NCBI GenBank assembly: GCA_001602955.1
Contig: LVAC01000011.1
Span: forward strand, 252,811 to 316,810
Direction of reading: 5' to 3'
Origin: Sulfurospirillum sp001602955
GTDB taxonomy: Bacteria > Campylobacterota > Campylobacteria > Campylobacterales > Sulfurospirillaceae
Length of the DNA stretch: 64,000 bases
Position 1 is the stretch's first letter. The number at the start of each line of letters is the position of its first letter. The position numbers and the translations under genes are program-made. Positions 55,854-64,000 of the stretch are shown piece by piece. A model generated the notes under the pieces. It was given only the letters and a program-made list of their open reading frames with translations. It was not told where the DNA came from and ran no database searches.

Positions 55854-57248
55854 TTATAAACCGAAATAATCAACCAACTTACCTTGTTTCATCAGAAGGT
55901 TGAAATAGTCCGTTAAACGTGTTTTTTCGCTGGTCAGTTTCGCCAATTCGGCACTGTTGACTTGTCGTTGCGCTTGTAATAGCGTGACCAAATCCTGACT
56001 GGAAAGCCTAAATTTCTCCCAATACGCCTCTGCCATCTTTTTGCTCGCTTCGATCTCCACTTTGAGCGTATCGATGGTGCGTGAATTGGTTTGCACCGAA
56101 TTAAACAATTTTTGCGAATTCCACCTTGTGTCTTTTTTCGTGTATTCCAAGTTGTAAACAAGTCCGGAAATTTCGCTTAAAAGTTTTGCCGTTTTTGCTT
56201 CATTTTTGCCGCCGTCGTAAAGATTGTAACTAAAGATCAATTCGGCGGTAAAATCTCTGTTATGCCCATCCGTCGGAACAATACTGTAATCTTGGCGCGC
56301 CCGTTTGGAGTTACTGATGGCAAGATCGACTTTAGGACCGTTGGAGGCCTTTGTCACCGTGACGTCTTTTTGCTTACCCTCAATTTGCTTCTCGATAATG
56401 GCGAGGTCGACATTCTCTTTTTCAATCTGTGCCAAGAGTTTTTCAAGCGGCTGCAAGACGATTTCGAACTCCGTCTCAAAAGGTGCCATCTCTTCAATTT
56501 TTGATCCGATTAAAAATTCGTAATAATCTTTGGCATTGTTGTAATTGGATTCGGTATTGATCAGTGCGGTTTTGGCATTGGAAACACTTGCCAAGATAGA
56601 ATTTTCATCCCCGGCCGTCGCCGCACCCAATTCCCGTTTGGTTTTGACGATCTCTAAAATCTTTAAAAGCTTATCGTAATTATTTTGGTTGACTTCGATC
56701 GATAAACGTCCGTATACGACGCTCAAATAAGCATCAATCACTTTAACGATCTCTTCTTCTTTAGTGCCTCTTAAACGCTCTTCTTGCTCTTTTTTCGTAA
56801 TTTTCGTGCGCTCGATCGTTTCGACGTGCATCCCCGAGGAGTATAAATTATAATTAACCGCAACGTCGCCTTTGATCTGCCCATATTGTTGCGTATCAAA
56901 TCCTTTGGTCTCCTTGCCGGTTCCAGTAGCAATAAAATCGACTTGCGGTTTAAGGTCACTTTGAGCCTCGGCGGTGGAACTTTCCGCTTGCGTAATGCGC
57001 TCTTGGGCTTGTTTTACCCGAAAGTTACGCTCGATCGCAACGGCGACTGCTTGTTTGAGCGTGGCTTTATCCCCTGCGACCAAAAGCGGTTGTTCTTTTG
57101 GCTCTTCCTCTAAAAGCATGCTTTGAGATTGCGTCTTTTTTAACGATTCTTGCAGCGGTTGCGAAGTCGTTTCCAAAGGCTCCGTAGCCCATCCGTAAGT
57201 AAAAAAAATCCATCCTAATAGTAGAGCTTTGATGGCGTTAGCATTCAT
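55854..57248 (-). CDS. TolC-family outer-membrane channel (LapE/AggA-like)
   Basis: 464-aa outer-membrane efflux protein. A signal peptide covers residues 1 to about 22 (IKALLLGWIFFTYGWA). Two TolC repeats follow: the first includes AVAVAIERNFRVKQAQERITQAESSTAEAQSDLKPQVDFIATG, and the second includes KQKDVTVTKASNGPKVDLAISNSKRA-type sequence and FSYNLYDGGKNEAKTAKL. The C-terminal helix holds QDLVTLLQAQRQVNSAELAKL. It provides the exit duct for the ABC/fusion-protein pair encoded 20 kb downstream. Its ATG overlaps the MotB-like stop (ATGA), so motor and channel are made together. Confidence 0.92.
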   Translation of the reverse strand: MNANAIKALLLGWIFFTYGWATEPLETTSQPLQESLKKTQSQSMLLEEEPKEQPLLVAGDKATLKQAVAVAIERNFRVKQAQERITQAESSTAEAQSDLKPQVDFIATGTGKETKGFDTQQYGQIKGDVAVNYNLYSSGMHVETIERTKITKKEQEERLRGTKEEEIVKVIDAYLSVVYGRLSIEVNQNNYDKLLKILEIVKTKRELGAATAGDENSILASVSNAKTALINTESNYNNAKDYYEFLIGSKIEEMAPFETEFEIVLQPLEKLLAQIEKENVDLAIIEKQIEGKQKDVTVTKASNGPKVDLAISNSKRARQDYSIVPTDGHNRDFTAELIFSYNLYDGGKNEAKTAKLLSEISGLVYNLEYTKKDTRWNSQKLFNSVQTNSRTIDTLKVEIEASKKMAEAYWEKFRLSSQDLVTLLQAQRQVNSAELAKLTSEKTRLTDYFNLLMKQGKLVDYFGL

Positions 57249-57868
57249 TTGACGTCAACCTTTAAATATCCGAACTCGAAGTTATTACTTTCGTTTTGTT
57301 TATAACTGATCTTAATTTTATTTTTAAATGCCGGTGTCGCTTCTAACGTATTTTTTGTGGCAAGAACGCGTCCGAGGGAGACTTGCTTTGCCTGCGTCGC
57401 ACTTAAAATCTTTTTCGAATCCCCGACCGAAAGCACAAATAAAGCGTTAGGATTGGATTTGAGGATTTTTTCCATTGTTTTGGTCAGCTTTGCAATAGCG
57501 TCTTTAGCGACGAAATAGTCATTATTTTTAAAAACAATCGTCAAATCGGACTCTTTATAATCGACGATAGCCGTTTTTTCGGTACTTTTAGTTAAAGTGT
57601 TTTCGCCCGTTTCTTGCGTGCTTTGCGTCGTCGCTTTCGTAACGTCTTGCAAAGTTACGAACGTCACTGGATTTTCTTCTTGCTTTGAAGAAGTATCGGA
57701 AGAAGCCGCGGCGGCAACCGTGACCTGTTTGGAATTAAACTGCATGTAATATCCGACGTTTACAAACATAATTAACACAAAAAGTAAAAGGACTAAAATC
57801 ACCGACGAAAAAAGATCCACGTAAGAGATAAAAGGATTCATTTCACCGTGTTCGCTACCGCCTGCCAT
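57245..57868 (-). CDS. MotB/SiiA-like proton-channel subunit
   Basis: 207 aa. A short cytoplasmic N-terminus ends in SYVDLFSSVILVLLLFVLIMFVNVGYYM, one membrane helix with an Asp at its start (Asp18), the position of the proton-carrying Asp of MotB. The periplasmic part has a flexible Ser/Thr/Gln-rich linker (about 50-95) and a compact domain (about 100-207; FALFVLSVGDSKKIL-type segment and QVSLGRVLATKN) that only loosely resembles an OmpA-like peptidoglycan-binding fold. It is placed 15 bases after the MotA-like gene and directly before tolC. Salmonella SiiA has the same size and layout. Proton conduction is inferred from the Asp and partner. Confidence 0.82.
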   Translation of the reverse strand: MAGGSEHGEMNPFISYVDLFSSVILVLLLFVLIMFVNVGYYMQFNSKQVTVAAAASSDTSSKQEENPVTFVTLQDVTKATTQSTQETGENTLTKSTEKTAIVDYKESDLTIVFKNNDYFVAKDAIAKLTKTMEKILKSNPNALFVLSVGDSKKILSATQAKQVSLGRVLATKNTLEATPAFKNKIKISYKQNESNNFEFGYLKVDVK

Positions 57869-57883
57869 GAAAAATCACTGCTC

Positions 57884-60244
57884 CTATTTAGAATGTTTAC
57901 CGAAAAAAGATGCAAAAAATCCTTTAATGTCTTCCGACAAACTCGCCGCATGTTCCATTTTACTGCTATCAAACGCAAACACTTTTTCTTCAATAGCTTT
58001 TAACGATTGCGCCATGCTTTCTAGATGGGCTTGCGTCGACGTGATTTTAGCGTCCAATGCCGCAATGATCTTGACATGTTCATCTTCCGTATGTCTAAAA
58101 TACGTCGTTTCGAACTCTTTTCGCTGTGCGGCGTGTTCCACGCTTATGTCCGTCGCTTGTGCGATACGTTCGTCCAAGTGCGTTAACGCTTGCGCTTGCG
58201 AGAGGGCATGCGTTTCATAGCGATTGGCGTAAGCTTGCGTCGTATGCAAGACCTCTTTAACGACTTGCGTCTCTTCGATAAGGGAGTCGCGAATACGTTG
58301 AAGCGTTCCATGTTCTTCTTCGTGCACTGTGCTATAAGTAGTAGCCAAGCTCTTTTGCGACTCTAAAATCGACTCTAACGCGTGTCGATGAGCTCCTAAA
58401 CTGCGATCGATACCGCCTATGGCACTATGCGTCGACGCCGCCGCCTCTTTGGCTTCGAGCATCAGCGTTTGCTCTAAACCCAATAGCGTGTTTAAGGCTT
58501 GCTCGGTTTGGTTGATCGTCGCCGAAACAACCCGCAGAATCTCAAGCCCTTCAAGAGCGTTTTTCTGATGATCGAGGTGCATCGTCTCTTCAATCGTCCT
58601 TAAATTTTCGATCGTTTGAATTTCGACATGTAAGGTTTCGTGAAGACGCTCAAAGGCTTCGTAAAGTTTTTGATTCTCTTGAAGACTGCTTGAAAAATAC
58701 TCTTTTTGCGACAGTTCCTGCGCGCTTAACATCGCGGCGTTATTGGCAATGTTAGCGTTGATTGCGGAAAGTTTTTCCGACGTTTGATCCAACAACGATG
58801 TTAAACTGAGGAAGTTTGCATCCCTAACGTTTGCCATCGACGAGAGCATATCGACCTCTTGCCCGAGCGTCTCGTGAAGAGCACCGATGGACTGCACCAA
58901 GGTTTCATGACGGGTATGCGCGTTTTGATCCTCTTGTATCGCGTGTTCTCCCATCGCTTTTAGGGTTTCGTGCTGTGCAAACACCGCTTCATGGACGCGT
59001 ACGACGCCGGTATTGATCGTGCTTAAAGTTTCGCCGCTTTGGCGCGCTACATGTTCATGGTGTGTTAAAAACGCTTTTTGTCCCTCGATGATTTTACCTT
59101 CCGCATCAACCAACGATACGAGCGTATCGCCTTGCGTATGGAGCTGTTGCGACATCTCCTCTAAAGTCTCTTTTGCGTGTTCGAGTAGCTCGTTGCCTTG
59201 GCGTACGAATTCTCCTTGACGGTTTAACAAAGAGGTCATTTCGCTATGGTTTTCCTCCCGTCGTTTGAGTGCGTTTTCATCCCGTTGCGCCCACGCTTCC
59301 GCGATACGATTGACCTCATTTTGATGCATACGATGCAAGGAAACGATCGTACCGAGCGTTTCGTGTTGCGATTCTATCGAGTGTTTCATGGACGTAAGCG
59401 TTTCGGATATGCCGTGAAGCTTTTCGTTGGATTTTGAAAATTTTGAAATTTCGTGCGTAAACGTACTCATCTGCTCTAAAAAAACTTCCATAAAGCTTTT
59501 TCGATGCTCGGGAAGATTGGCACTCGAAACCGCCGATCCGTTAAACGCTTCGGGCGCAACGTCGATAATACGATCTTTTAACCAATCTTCAATACCGCTA
59601 ATCAGCGTATCTTGCGAACGAAATAAAATATAGCCGTTAATACCCAAAATGACCGCACATACGACACCGAATAACGAAGCTCCAAAACCGATCGCCATAC
59701 CGGAGAGCGGACCCGAAAAATCTTGCATAATCTGCTTAATGTCGATGTCGCCGTTAAGCCCTAAAATAATCTGTCCCATATGGTCGATAGCTTCGACCAA
59801 TCCGACGAATGTTCCCAAAAGACCGATAAGCATCGCGGTATTGATGAAAAAATTGATATACGATTTTTGTTGGCGAAATTTTCCTTCCAACCAATCGATA
59901 ATATTTCGCGACTCCTCTTGCGTAAAAAACATCGTTTGCTTGCTTTTTCTGCTTTGAAGCATATGCGCGATATTGGCAGGTAAAAGAGAATCGATACTGC
60001 GAATATAAAATTCATAGCCCGTTTTCTTATACGCGAGTGCGCCGAACGTTCCGCCGAGCATCATAATGTGAAAGCCGCTGACGATCTGATAGAGTGTTCC
60101 TACCGCCAATAAACCTAAAATGGCCGTACTAAAGATAACGGTCGCCATAAAAAAGATACCGAGTAACTCGGCGTTGGTATACACAACATAGAGAATGAAA
60201 AGCCAAATGATTAAATATGCTTTTAAAACTTTGATTCGTTTCAT
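57884..60244 (-). CDS. MotA/ExbB-like proton-channel protein with long coiled-coil tail (SiiB-like)
   Basis: 786 aa. Two N-terminal helices (about residues 8-50) and a cytoplasmic stretch are followed by the MotA/TolQ/ExbB core: FINTAMLIGLLGTFVGLVEAIDHM (about 133-156) and FSGPLSGMAIGFGASLFGVVCAVILGINGYI (about 177-207), the two pore-lining helices. From about residue 235 to the C-terminus the chain is helical coiled coil, rich in Glu, Gln and His heptads, with repeated ETL motifs (HETLGTIVSLHRMHQNE, HETLHVEIQTIENLR). The tail is far longer than in MotA, ExbB or SiiB and recalls the tail of ZorA, but no Zorya effector genes are present. First gene of the export transcript, with a good promoter. 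Confidence 0.85.
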   Translation of the reverse strand: MKRIKVLKAYLIIWLFILYVVYTNAELLGIFFMATVIFSTAILGLLAVGTLYQIVSGFHIMMLGGTFGALAYKKTGYEFYIRSIDSLLPANIAHMLQSRKSKQTMFFTQEESRNIIDWLEGKFRQQKSYINFFINTAMLIGLLGTFVGLVEAIDHMGQIILGLNGDIDIKQIMQDFSGPLSGMAIGFGASLFGVVCAVILGINGYILFRSQDTLISGIEDWLKDRIIDVAPEAFNGSAVSSANLPEHRKSFMEVFLEQMSTFTHEISKFSKSNEKLHGISETLTSMKHSIESQHETLGTIVSLHRMHQNEVNRIAEAWAQRDENALKRREENHSEMTSLLNRQGEFVRQGNELLEHAKETLEEMSQQLHTQGDTLVSLVDAEGKIIEGQKAFLTHHEHVARQSGETLSTINTGVVRVHEAVFAQHETLKAMGEHAIQEDQNAHTRHETLVQSIGALHETLGQEVDMLSSMANVRDANFLSLTSLLDQTSEKLSAINANIANNAAMLSAQELSQKEYFSSSLQENQKLYEAFERLHETLHVEIQTIENLRTIEETMHLDHQKNALEGLEILRVVSATINQTEQALNTLLGLEQTLMLEAKEAAASTHSAIGGIDRSLGAHRHALESILESQKSLATTYSTVHEEEHGTLQRIRDSLIEETQVVKEVLHTTQAYANRYETHALSQAQALTHLDERIAQATDISVEHAAQRKEFETTYFRHTEDEHVKIIAALDAKITSTQAHLESMAQSLKAIEEKVFAFDSSKMEHAASLSEDIKGFFASFFGKHSK

Positions 60245-60275
60245 CGTGTTAAGTGTTACCCTTTTTTTTAAATTT

Positions 60276-60303
60276 ATTATAGAACCCTCGGCGATTTTAT
60301 CAA
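60276..60303 (-). promoter_or_regulatory. Promoter of the MotA-like/MotB-like/tolC operon
   Basis: On the minus strand: -35 TTGATA (60298-60303), 16-bp spacer, -10 TATAAT (60276-60281), 32 bases before the MotA-like ATG. The best sigma70-type match I saw in the window. Confidence 0.7.
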
Positions 60304-60457
60304 TTCTTTCGTATAGTAATGCTTAAAGTACCTTTACAAAATGACAAAAAAATTCTTTGTAACCAATGCGTTACTTTTACGAAAATTACGTCTTTATCAT
60401 CAAATTGTTTCAAAAATCAAAAAAGAATTATTATTTGTCAAAATTATCGATAGCAAT

Positions 60458-60499
60458 AAAAAGAGGAGAAGAAGCATATACGCTTTTCCTCCTCTTTTT
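60458..60499 (-). terminator. Rho-independent terminator of the second adhesin gene
   Basis: Eighteen-base arms starting AAAAAGAGGAG and ending CTCCTCTTTTT with two mismatches and a 6-base loop, 14 bases beyond the stop of the adhesin gene, with a T-run on the minus strand. It insulates that gene from the motor operon promoter. Confidence 0.85.
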
Positions 60500-60512
60500 G
60501 TATATTAAAATA

Positions 60513-63500
60513 TTATTTAAAATCCGTATGGACAATACTGTCTTGAACGTCGATTTTAATCGTGCTTCCGCCGACCGTGGCCTCATAACGCGTAAATCCG
60601 ACATCTAACCCCGTCGTATCGGTACTTGCCGTCCAACCTGTACCCGAAATCGTATCATCATTACCGCCCAGCACTTTTAAAACCGTATTGGTATCATCGG
60701 TAATATTTAGAACATCAGCCGGATTTAGCGTCATTTTAATACTGGCTTTCGTCATATCTAAAACTTCGATACTCTCGATTTTTCCGTCTGAAATACCGCT
60801 CAAATTGACTGTTGCGTTTGAAGCAAACAACAGCGTATCAAGACCCGTCCCACCATCGATAACGGTATCGGAGGCATCGTATACGAGCGTATCGTTACCG
60901 GCTCCTCCGTAGAGTTTATCGGCTCCGACACCGCCGTAGATAATATCGTTCCCGTCTCCGGCATTAATAACGTCGTTTCCGGCACCACCGTAGATAACAT
61001 CGTTTCCATCGCCGGCATTAATAACATCGTCTCCGGCATAACCGCGAATCAAATCGTTTGAAGCAGTACCGTTAATTGTATCATTGCCTTCCGTTGCGGA
61101 AGAGTAGGTATTGGTTGTTTCTGTAACGACGATACTAAAGCTATCGCTCGTACTCGCATGACTACCGTTAGATTCCATGGCCGTGGCCGTGACGGTAATA
61201 TTGATTGTTCCGGTATAATTGTCGGCAGGAAGCAAATAAAGATTTTTCAATTGATCCGCCGTCAAAGTCCATGTTCCGTCACTATTATGGGTCCCTGCCG
61301 TTAGTATGGCACCGGTAGGAATTCCTGCTAACGAAACGCTCACACTTTCCGAACCGTCCAAATCGGAAGAAGCGGCATAAAGATGAAGAGCGATAGGACT
61401 ACCGTATGCCGTTGTCGATCCTGAAAGAGCAATATTAGCATTTGAGAGTGAAAGTGAAGAATCTTTATTACTATCCCCTCCGTTTAAAATAAGCCATTGA
61501 AACGTATAGTCTCCGTTTGAAGTAGCCGTATAACTATACGAACCGCTATTGGTTAATGTCGTCGATGTTATTTCCGATGCAGAAACAATCGTTGAAGATC
61601 TATTGCCGTTAGGATCCGTGACTATCAAAACAACTAAATCATTGTAACCGTTTTGTATTTCTGAAACCGTATTTTCTCCGTTTTTAAAGATATAATCCCA
61701 CGAAATCGTCATACCGGACGTTAACGAATAATGAGACTCCGATACTTTCCCGTCAATGACGTTAACATTTCCGGGATCGCTCACTTTACCGCCGGTTGGA
61801 TTAAATCCGTCGAGATAACCGGACGAAAGCCCCAATTCCGTTTCAAGATTTGCTTGAGACACACCGCTGCTCGTATTGGTACCGGCTTGCGTAATAACAA
61901 CATCGCTATTATTCGTTGAAATTACGGTTGCACCTTGGTTCGTCGCATAAATATCTGAAACGCTTAATACGGGAATATCCGCCACGGCTATAGAAACCGT
62001 TTGAGAAGTAAACGCGCTATCTCCGCCGTTTTGCTCCGTTGCGATTGCTTGAATCGTAATATCAAAATCGCTTGATACGGAAGAAGAGACGCTTAACGTT
62101 AAACCTTTAGTATAGTCTAAGCTATTCGTACTAATCATCCATGTTCCGTCCGCTTGCAATACGCCTTCACTGAGTGTCGCTCCAGCGGGCACTCCCGAAA
62201 TGATAAGGCTTAATGCTTCACTACCGTCTCGATCGATAAGGTTAGAATTGATATTTAACGTATAGTGTGTAAAAGTCGTCGTCGTGAAAGCACTTTGTCC
62301 GTAAATCGACCCGTCCGCAAATACAAACCCTTCTATGTTATTGAAAGACACCGAAGCACCGGTATCTTTGTCAATCAACGTCCCGTCCATACCGGAATTA
62401 ACATTATTGTGGTCGTTAATATTGCTAAATGTATAGTGAGATGCACCTTTGCCCAGATAAACAACGTCATACGTACCTGTTCCGTCCGCACCGTTAATAC
62501 TGTGGATTTGATTGCTGTTAATGTCACCTAAAATCGTAATAAAATCCGATGCGGTATTCGATCCGTTTAAATTACCGCTATTGAATGTTTGGCTAATGAC
62601 GTTTGCATTACTAATAATCGGTGTAATCGTACCGTTATTATCGACCGTAAAGAGTTCCGTCGTTCCGTAACTTACAAGTATAGATGTTGTTACGCTAGAA
62701 CCGACGGTGGCACTTAAAGACGGAGTATCGGCAACTGCCGCAATATCTATAGAGGTTGTATACGAATGAGCACTCCACGCTTTACCGTCACTGACGCTAA
62801 ACGAAAAAGAACCGTCTGCATCGCTATTGTCCGTTGGGTCAAACGTTAATTTTCCACTATTAATATCTGCTATGGAGATAATCGTATTGGCACTGACTGC
62901 CGTGCCATTAAGATAAAGTGTTCCGTTCGTCGGTAAAGAATCGATACGAATCGAAACTAAACTATCTCCGTCGATATCACCGTAAGTTCCAAAATCGCTT
63001 GCATGAAGCGTATAAGACGTATCCTCGGTAATCGAGATTGTATCATCGGTCGATGTCGGCGCATCATTTACCGCATTGACGTATAAGGTTACGGTGGCCG
63101 TGTCGCTTCCTCCTTTGCCATCACTGATCGTATACGTAAAGGATGCTTCTCCGTGATAATTTACCTCCGGTATAAACGTAATATGACCGCTTGCAAGCGA
63201 AACCGTACCGTGCATTGCATTGGATACGTCAATGACACTTAGCGTATCTCCGTCGTTATCACTATCGTTACCGAGTAAAGCAGAAGTAGGAATACTCAAC
63301 GATGTATCTTCATTGGTCGTTAACGTATCATTATGACATGTAAGATTATCCGTCGTACTTGAGAGGATATGATAGTTATTGCCCCCGTCGTTACTTAATT
63401 CTACTTTTAAAACGGCTTGCCCGCCTTGATCCCAATAAACGATCGATATTTCATGTGTACCGCTTGTCGTAATCGAAAAGTCACTCTTCGTCTCATTTGA

Positions 63501-64000
63501 CGAACGATTACCGTTATAAGATGATACTGCTACTCCATCTATATAAATGGTATAACCGTCGTCGGAAGTGACTTTAAAGGAGTAATTCCCTGCACTCAAT
63601 TCCATACTTCCCGTAAGTTTGATAATAGCATCCGATCCCGTATCGTTTCCTATACTTAAGTGAGTAGCATTCGTACCTAAAAAGGTTGCTAAACTACCGC
63701 TACTACCTAAATTATTACTGACGCCTCCGTAATTAAGTGCCATTGCGGTAAATGTCGCATCCGGAGTCGTTTGGCTTGCTATAAAGTTTTCAACTTGAGT
63801 AATACTGCTTAAATTAGGTCCATCCGAGTTTGCACCGCTATCATTATAAACATAATACTCCCCTTTTAAACCGTTCATCAAATACGTATCGTCTTTTGCG
63901 ACAGGAATACTATTCCAATCAAAGGTCGCACCGCTACCTTTATTACCGGCAAGATCGGTATAGCTCTCATTCGCAACACTAATGCTTGGCGTATCCGTAC
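60513..64000 (-). CDS. Large RTX adhesin with PA14 and cadherin-like domains (5' part beyond window)
   Basis: C-terminal part (about 1160 codons) of a larger protein; the frame is open to the right edge, so the start is not in the window. Reading N to C: an Ig-like module end (VANESYTDLAGNKGSGATFDW), a PA14-like domain (LKGEYYVYNDSG through SDDGYTIYIDGVAV and YWDQGGQAVLKVEL), cadherin/VCBS-type repeats (VNYHGEASFTYTISDGKGGSDTATVTLYVNAVNDAPT), further beta modules, then RTX nonapeptides (GDGNDVIYGGAGNDVI) and a type I secretion tail ending VHTDFK. PA14 domains in such adhesins bind glycans. It probably shares the type I exporter encoded downstream. A strong terminator follows. Confidence 0.88.
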   Translation of the reverse strand, partial: TDTPSISVANESYTDLAGNKGSGATFDWNSIPVAKDDTYLMNGLKGEYYVYNDSGANSDGPNLSSITQVENFIASQTTPDATFTAMALNYGGVSNNLGSSGSLATFLGTNATHLSIGNDTGSDAIIKLTGSMELSAGNYSFKVTSDDGYTIYIDGVAVSSYNGNRSSNETKSDFSITTSGTHEISIVYWDQGGQAVLKVELSNDGGNNYHILSSTTDNLTCHNDTLTTNEDTSLSIPTSALLGNDSDNDGDTLSVIDVSNAMHGTVSLASGHITFIPEVNYHGEASFTYTISDGKGGSDTATVTLYVNAVNDAPTSTDDTISITEDTSYTLHASDFGTYGDIDGDSLVSIRIDSLPTNGTLYLNGTAVSANTIISIADINSGKLTFDPTDNSDADGSFSFSVSDGKAWSAHSYTTSIDIAAVADTPSLSATVGSSVTTSILVSYGTTELFTVDNNGTITPIISNANVISQTFNSGNLNGSNTASDFITILGDINSNQIHSINGADGTGTYDVVYLGKGASHYTFSNINDHNNVNSGMDGTLIDKDTGASVSFNNIEGFVFADGSIYGQSAFTTTTFTHYTLNINSNLIDRDGSEALSLIISGVPAGATLSEGVLQADGTWMISTNSLDYTKGLTLSVSSSVSSDFDITIQAIATEQNGGDSAFTSQTVSIAVADIPVLSVSDIYATNQGATVISTNNSDVVITQAGTNTSSGVSQANLETELGLSSGYLDGFNPTGGKVSDPGNVNVIDGKVSESHYSLTSGMTISWDYIFKNGENTVSEIQNGYNDLVVLIVTDPNGNRSSTIVSASEITSTTLTNSGSYSYTATSNGDYTFQWLILNGGDSNKDSSLSLSNANIALSGSTTAYGSPIALHLYAASSDLDGSESVSVSLAGIPTGAILTAGTHNSDGTWTLTADQLKNLYLLPADNYTGTINITVTATAMESNGSHASTSDSFSIVVTETTNTYSSATEGNDTINGTASNDLIRGYAGDDVINAGDGNDVIYGGAGNDVINAGDGNDIIYGGVGADKLYGGAGNDTLVYDASDTVIDGGTGLDTLLFASNATVNLSGISDGKIESIEVLDMTKASIKMTLNPADVLNITDDTNTVLKVLGGNDDTISGTGWTASTDTTGLDVGFTRYEATVGGSTIKIDVQDSIVHTDFK

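Noticed and set aside
57245..60244. ZorA/ZorB-like pair of a Zorya anti-phage system
   Set aside because: The long-tailed MotA-like and MotB-like proteins resemble ZorAB in layout, but no ZorC, ZorD or ZorE helicase/nuclease gene is near, and the pair is coupled to tolC and adhesin secretion genes. SiiAB is the better parallel.
1..64000. tRNA, rRNA, insertion sequences, prophage or attachment sites
   Set aside because: I looked for cloverleaf-like gaps, transposase or integrase motifs and direct-repeat pairs at gene ends, and saw none that hold up.

Overview
The window looks like chromosomal DNA of a Campylobacterota bacterium, most likely Sulfurospirillum or a close relative. This rests on AT-leaning but CG-dinucleotide-rich coding sequence, Lut-type lactate oxidation genes, several chemoreceptors, a poly-G slippage tract of the kind used for phase variation in this phylum, and protein styles typical of the group. 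No database search was possible, so the genus is an inference. No tRNA, rRNA, insertion sequence or CRISPR array was seen.

The left part (1-20 kb) is mainly housekeeping and accessory metabolism. It holds an EamA exporter, a lutABC lactate-oxidation operon, a LysE exporter coupled to a tiny membrane ORF, an EF-hand-like protein, haemolysin III, an acyltransferase, thiE, an Ada-like regulator/methyltransferase fused to a GNAT domain, glyA, a metal-sensing ArsR repressor with its P1B ATPase, a YjjP/YjjB pair and an unassigned permease-like protein. Two of the three chemoreceptors in the window lie here and both are interrupted: one by a 7-G tract that puts the halves out of frame, the other by a single in-frame TAG.

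The middle part (20.9-34.1 kb) holds two versions of the circularly permuted ATP-grasp / alpha-E / transglutaminase-like gene set, a predicted peptide-ligation system. Cluster 1 (+ strand) adds two AstE/AspA-family genes. Its transglutaminase homologue has lost the catalytic Cys, and the second AstE/AspA paralogue has lost all recognisable zinc ligands. Cluster 2 (- strand) has intact Cys-His-Asp positions, a fused ATP-grasp/alpha-E protein and a transglutaminase/DUF2126 fusion. No Anbu-type peptidase is present in either cluster.

The right part (34.4-64 kb, all - strand) is a giant-adhesin type I secretion locus. It encodes a 4888-residue RTX protein, its ABC transporter and membrane-fusion protein, a TolC-type channel, a TPR-glycosyltransferase, a small periplasmic protein, a Cache-like sensor without output domain, and a MotA/ExbB-like plus MotB-like pair. 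The MotA-like subunit has a very long coiled-coil tail. The closest described parallel is Salmonella SPI-4 (SiiAB with SiiCDF and SiiE), not the c-di-GMP-controlled LapDG system, whose protease and receptor are absent here. A second large adhesin (PA14, cadherin-like and RTX domains) runs off the right edge.

Two dispersed sequence signals cut across the gene map. One is a structured intergenic repeat in four copies (about 1.0, 11.35, 34.3 and 52.5 kb) whose hairpin stem changes sequence while base pairing is kept. The other is the palindrome TTACATGTAA and its half form ACATGTAA, which recur far more often than expected.
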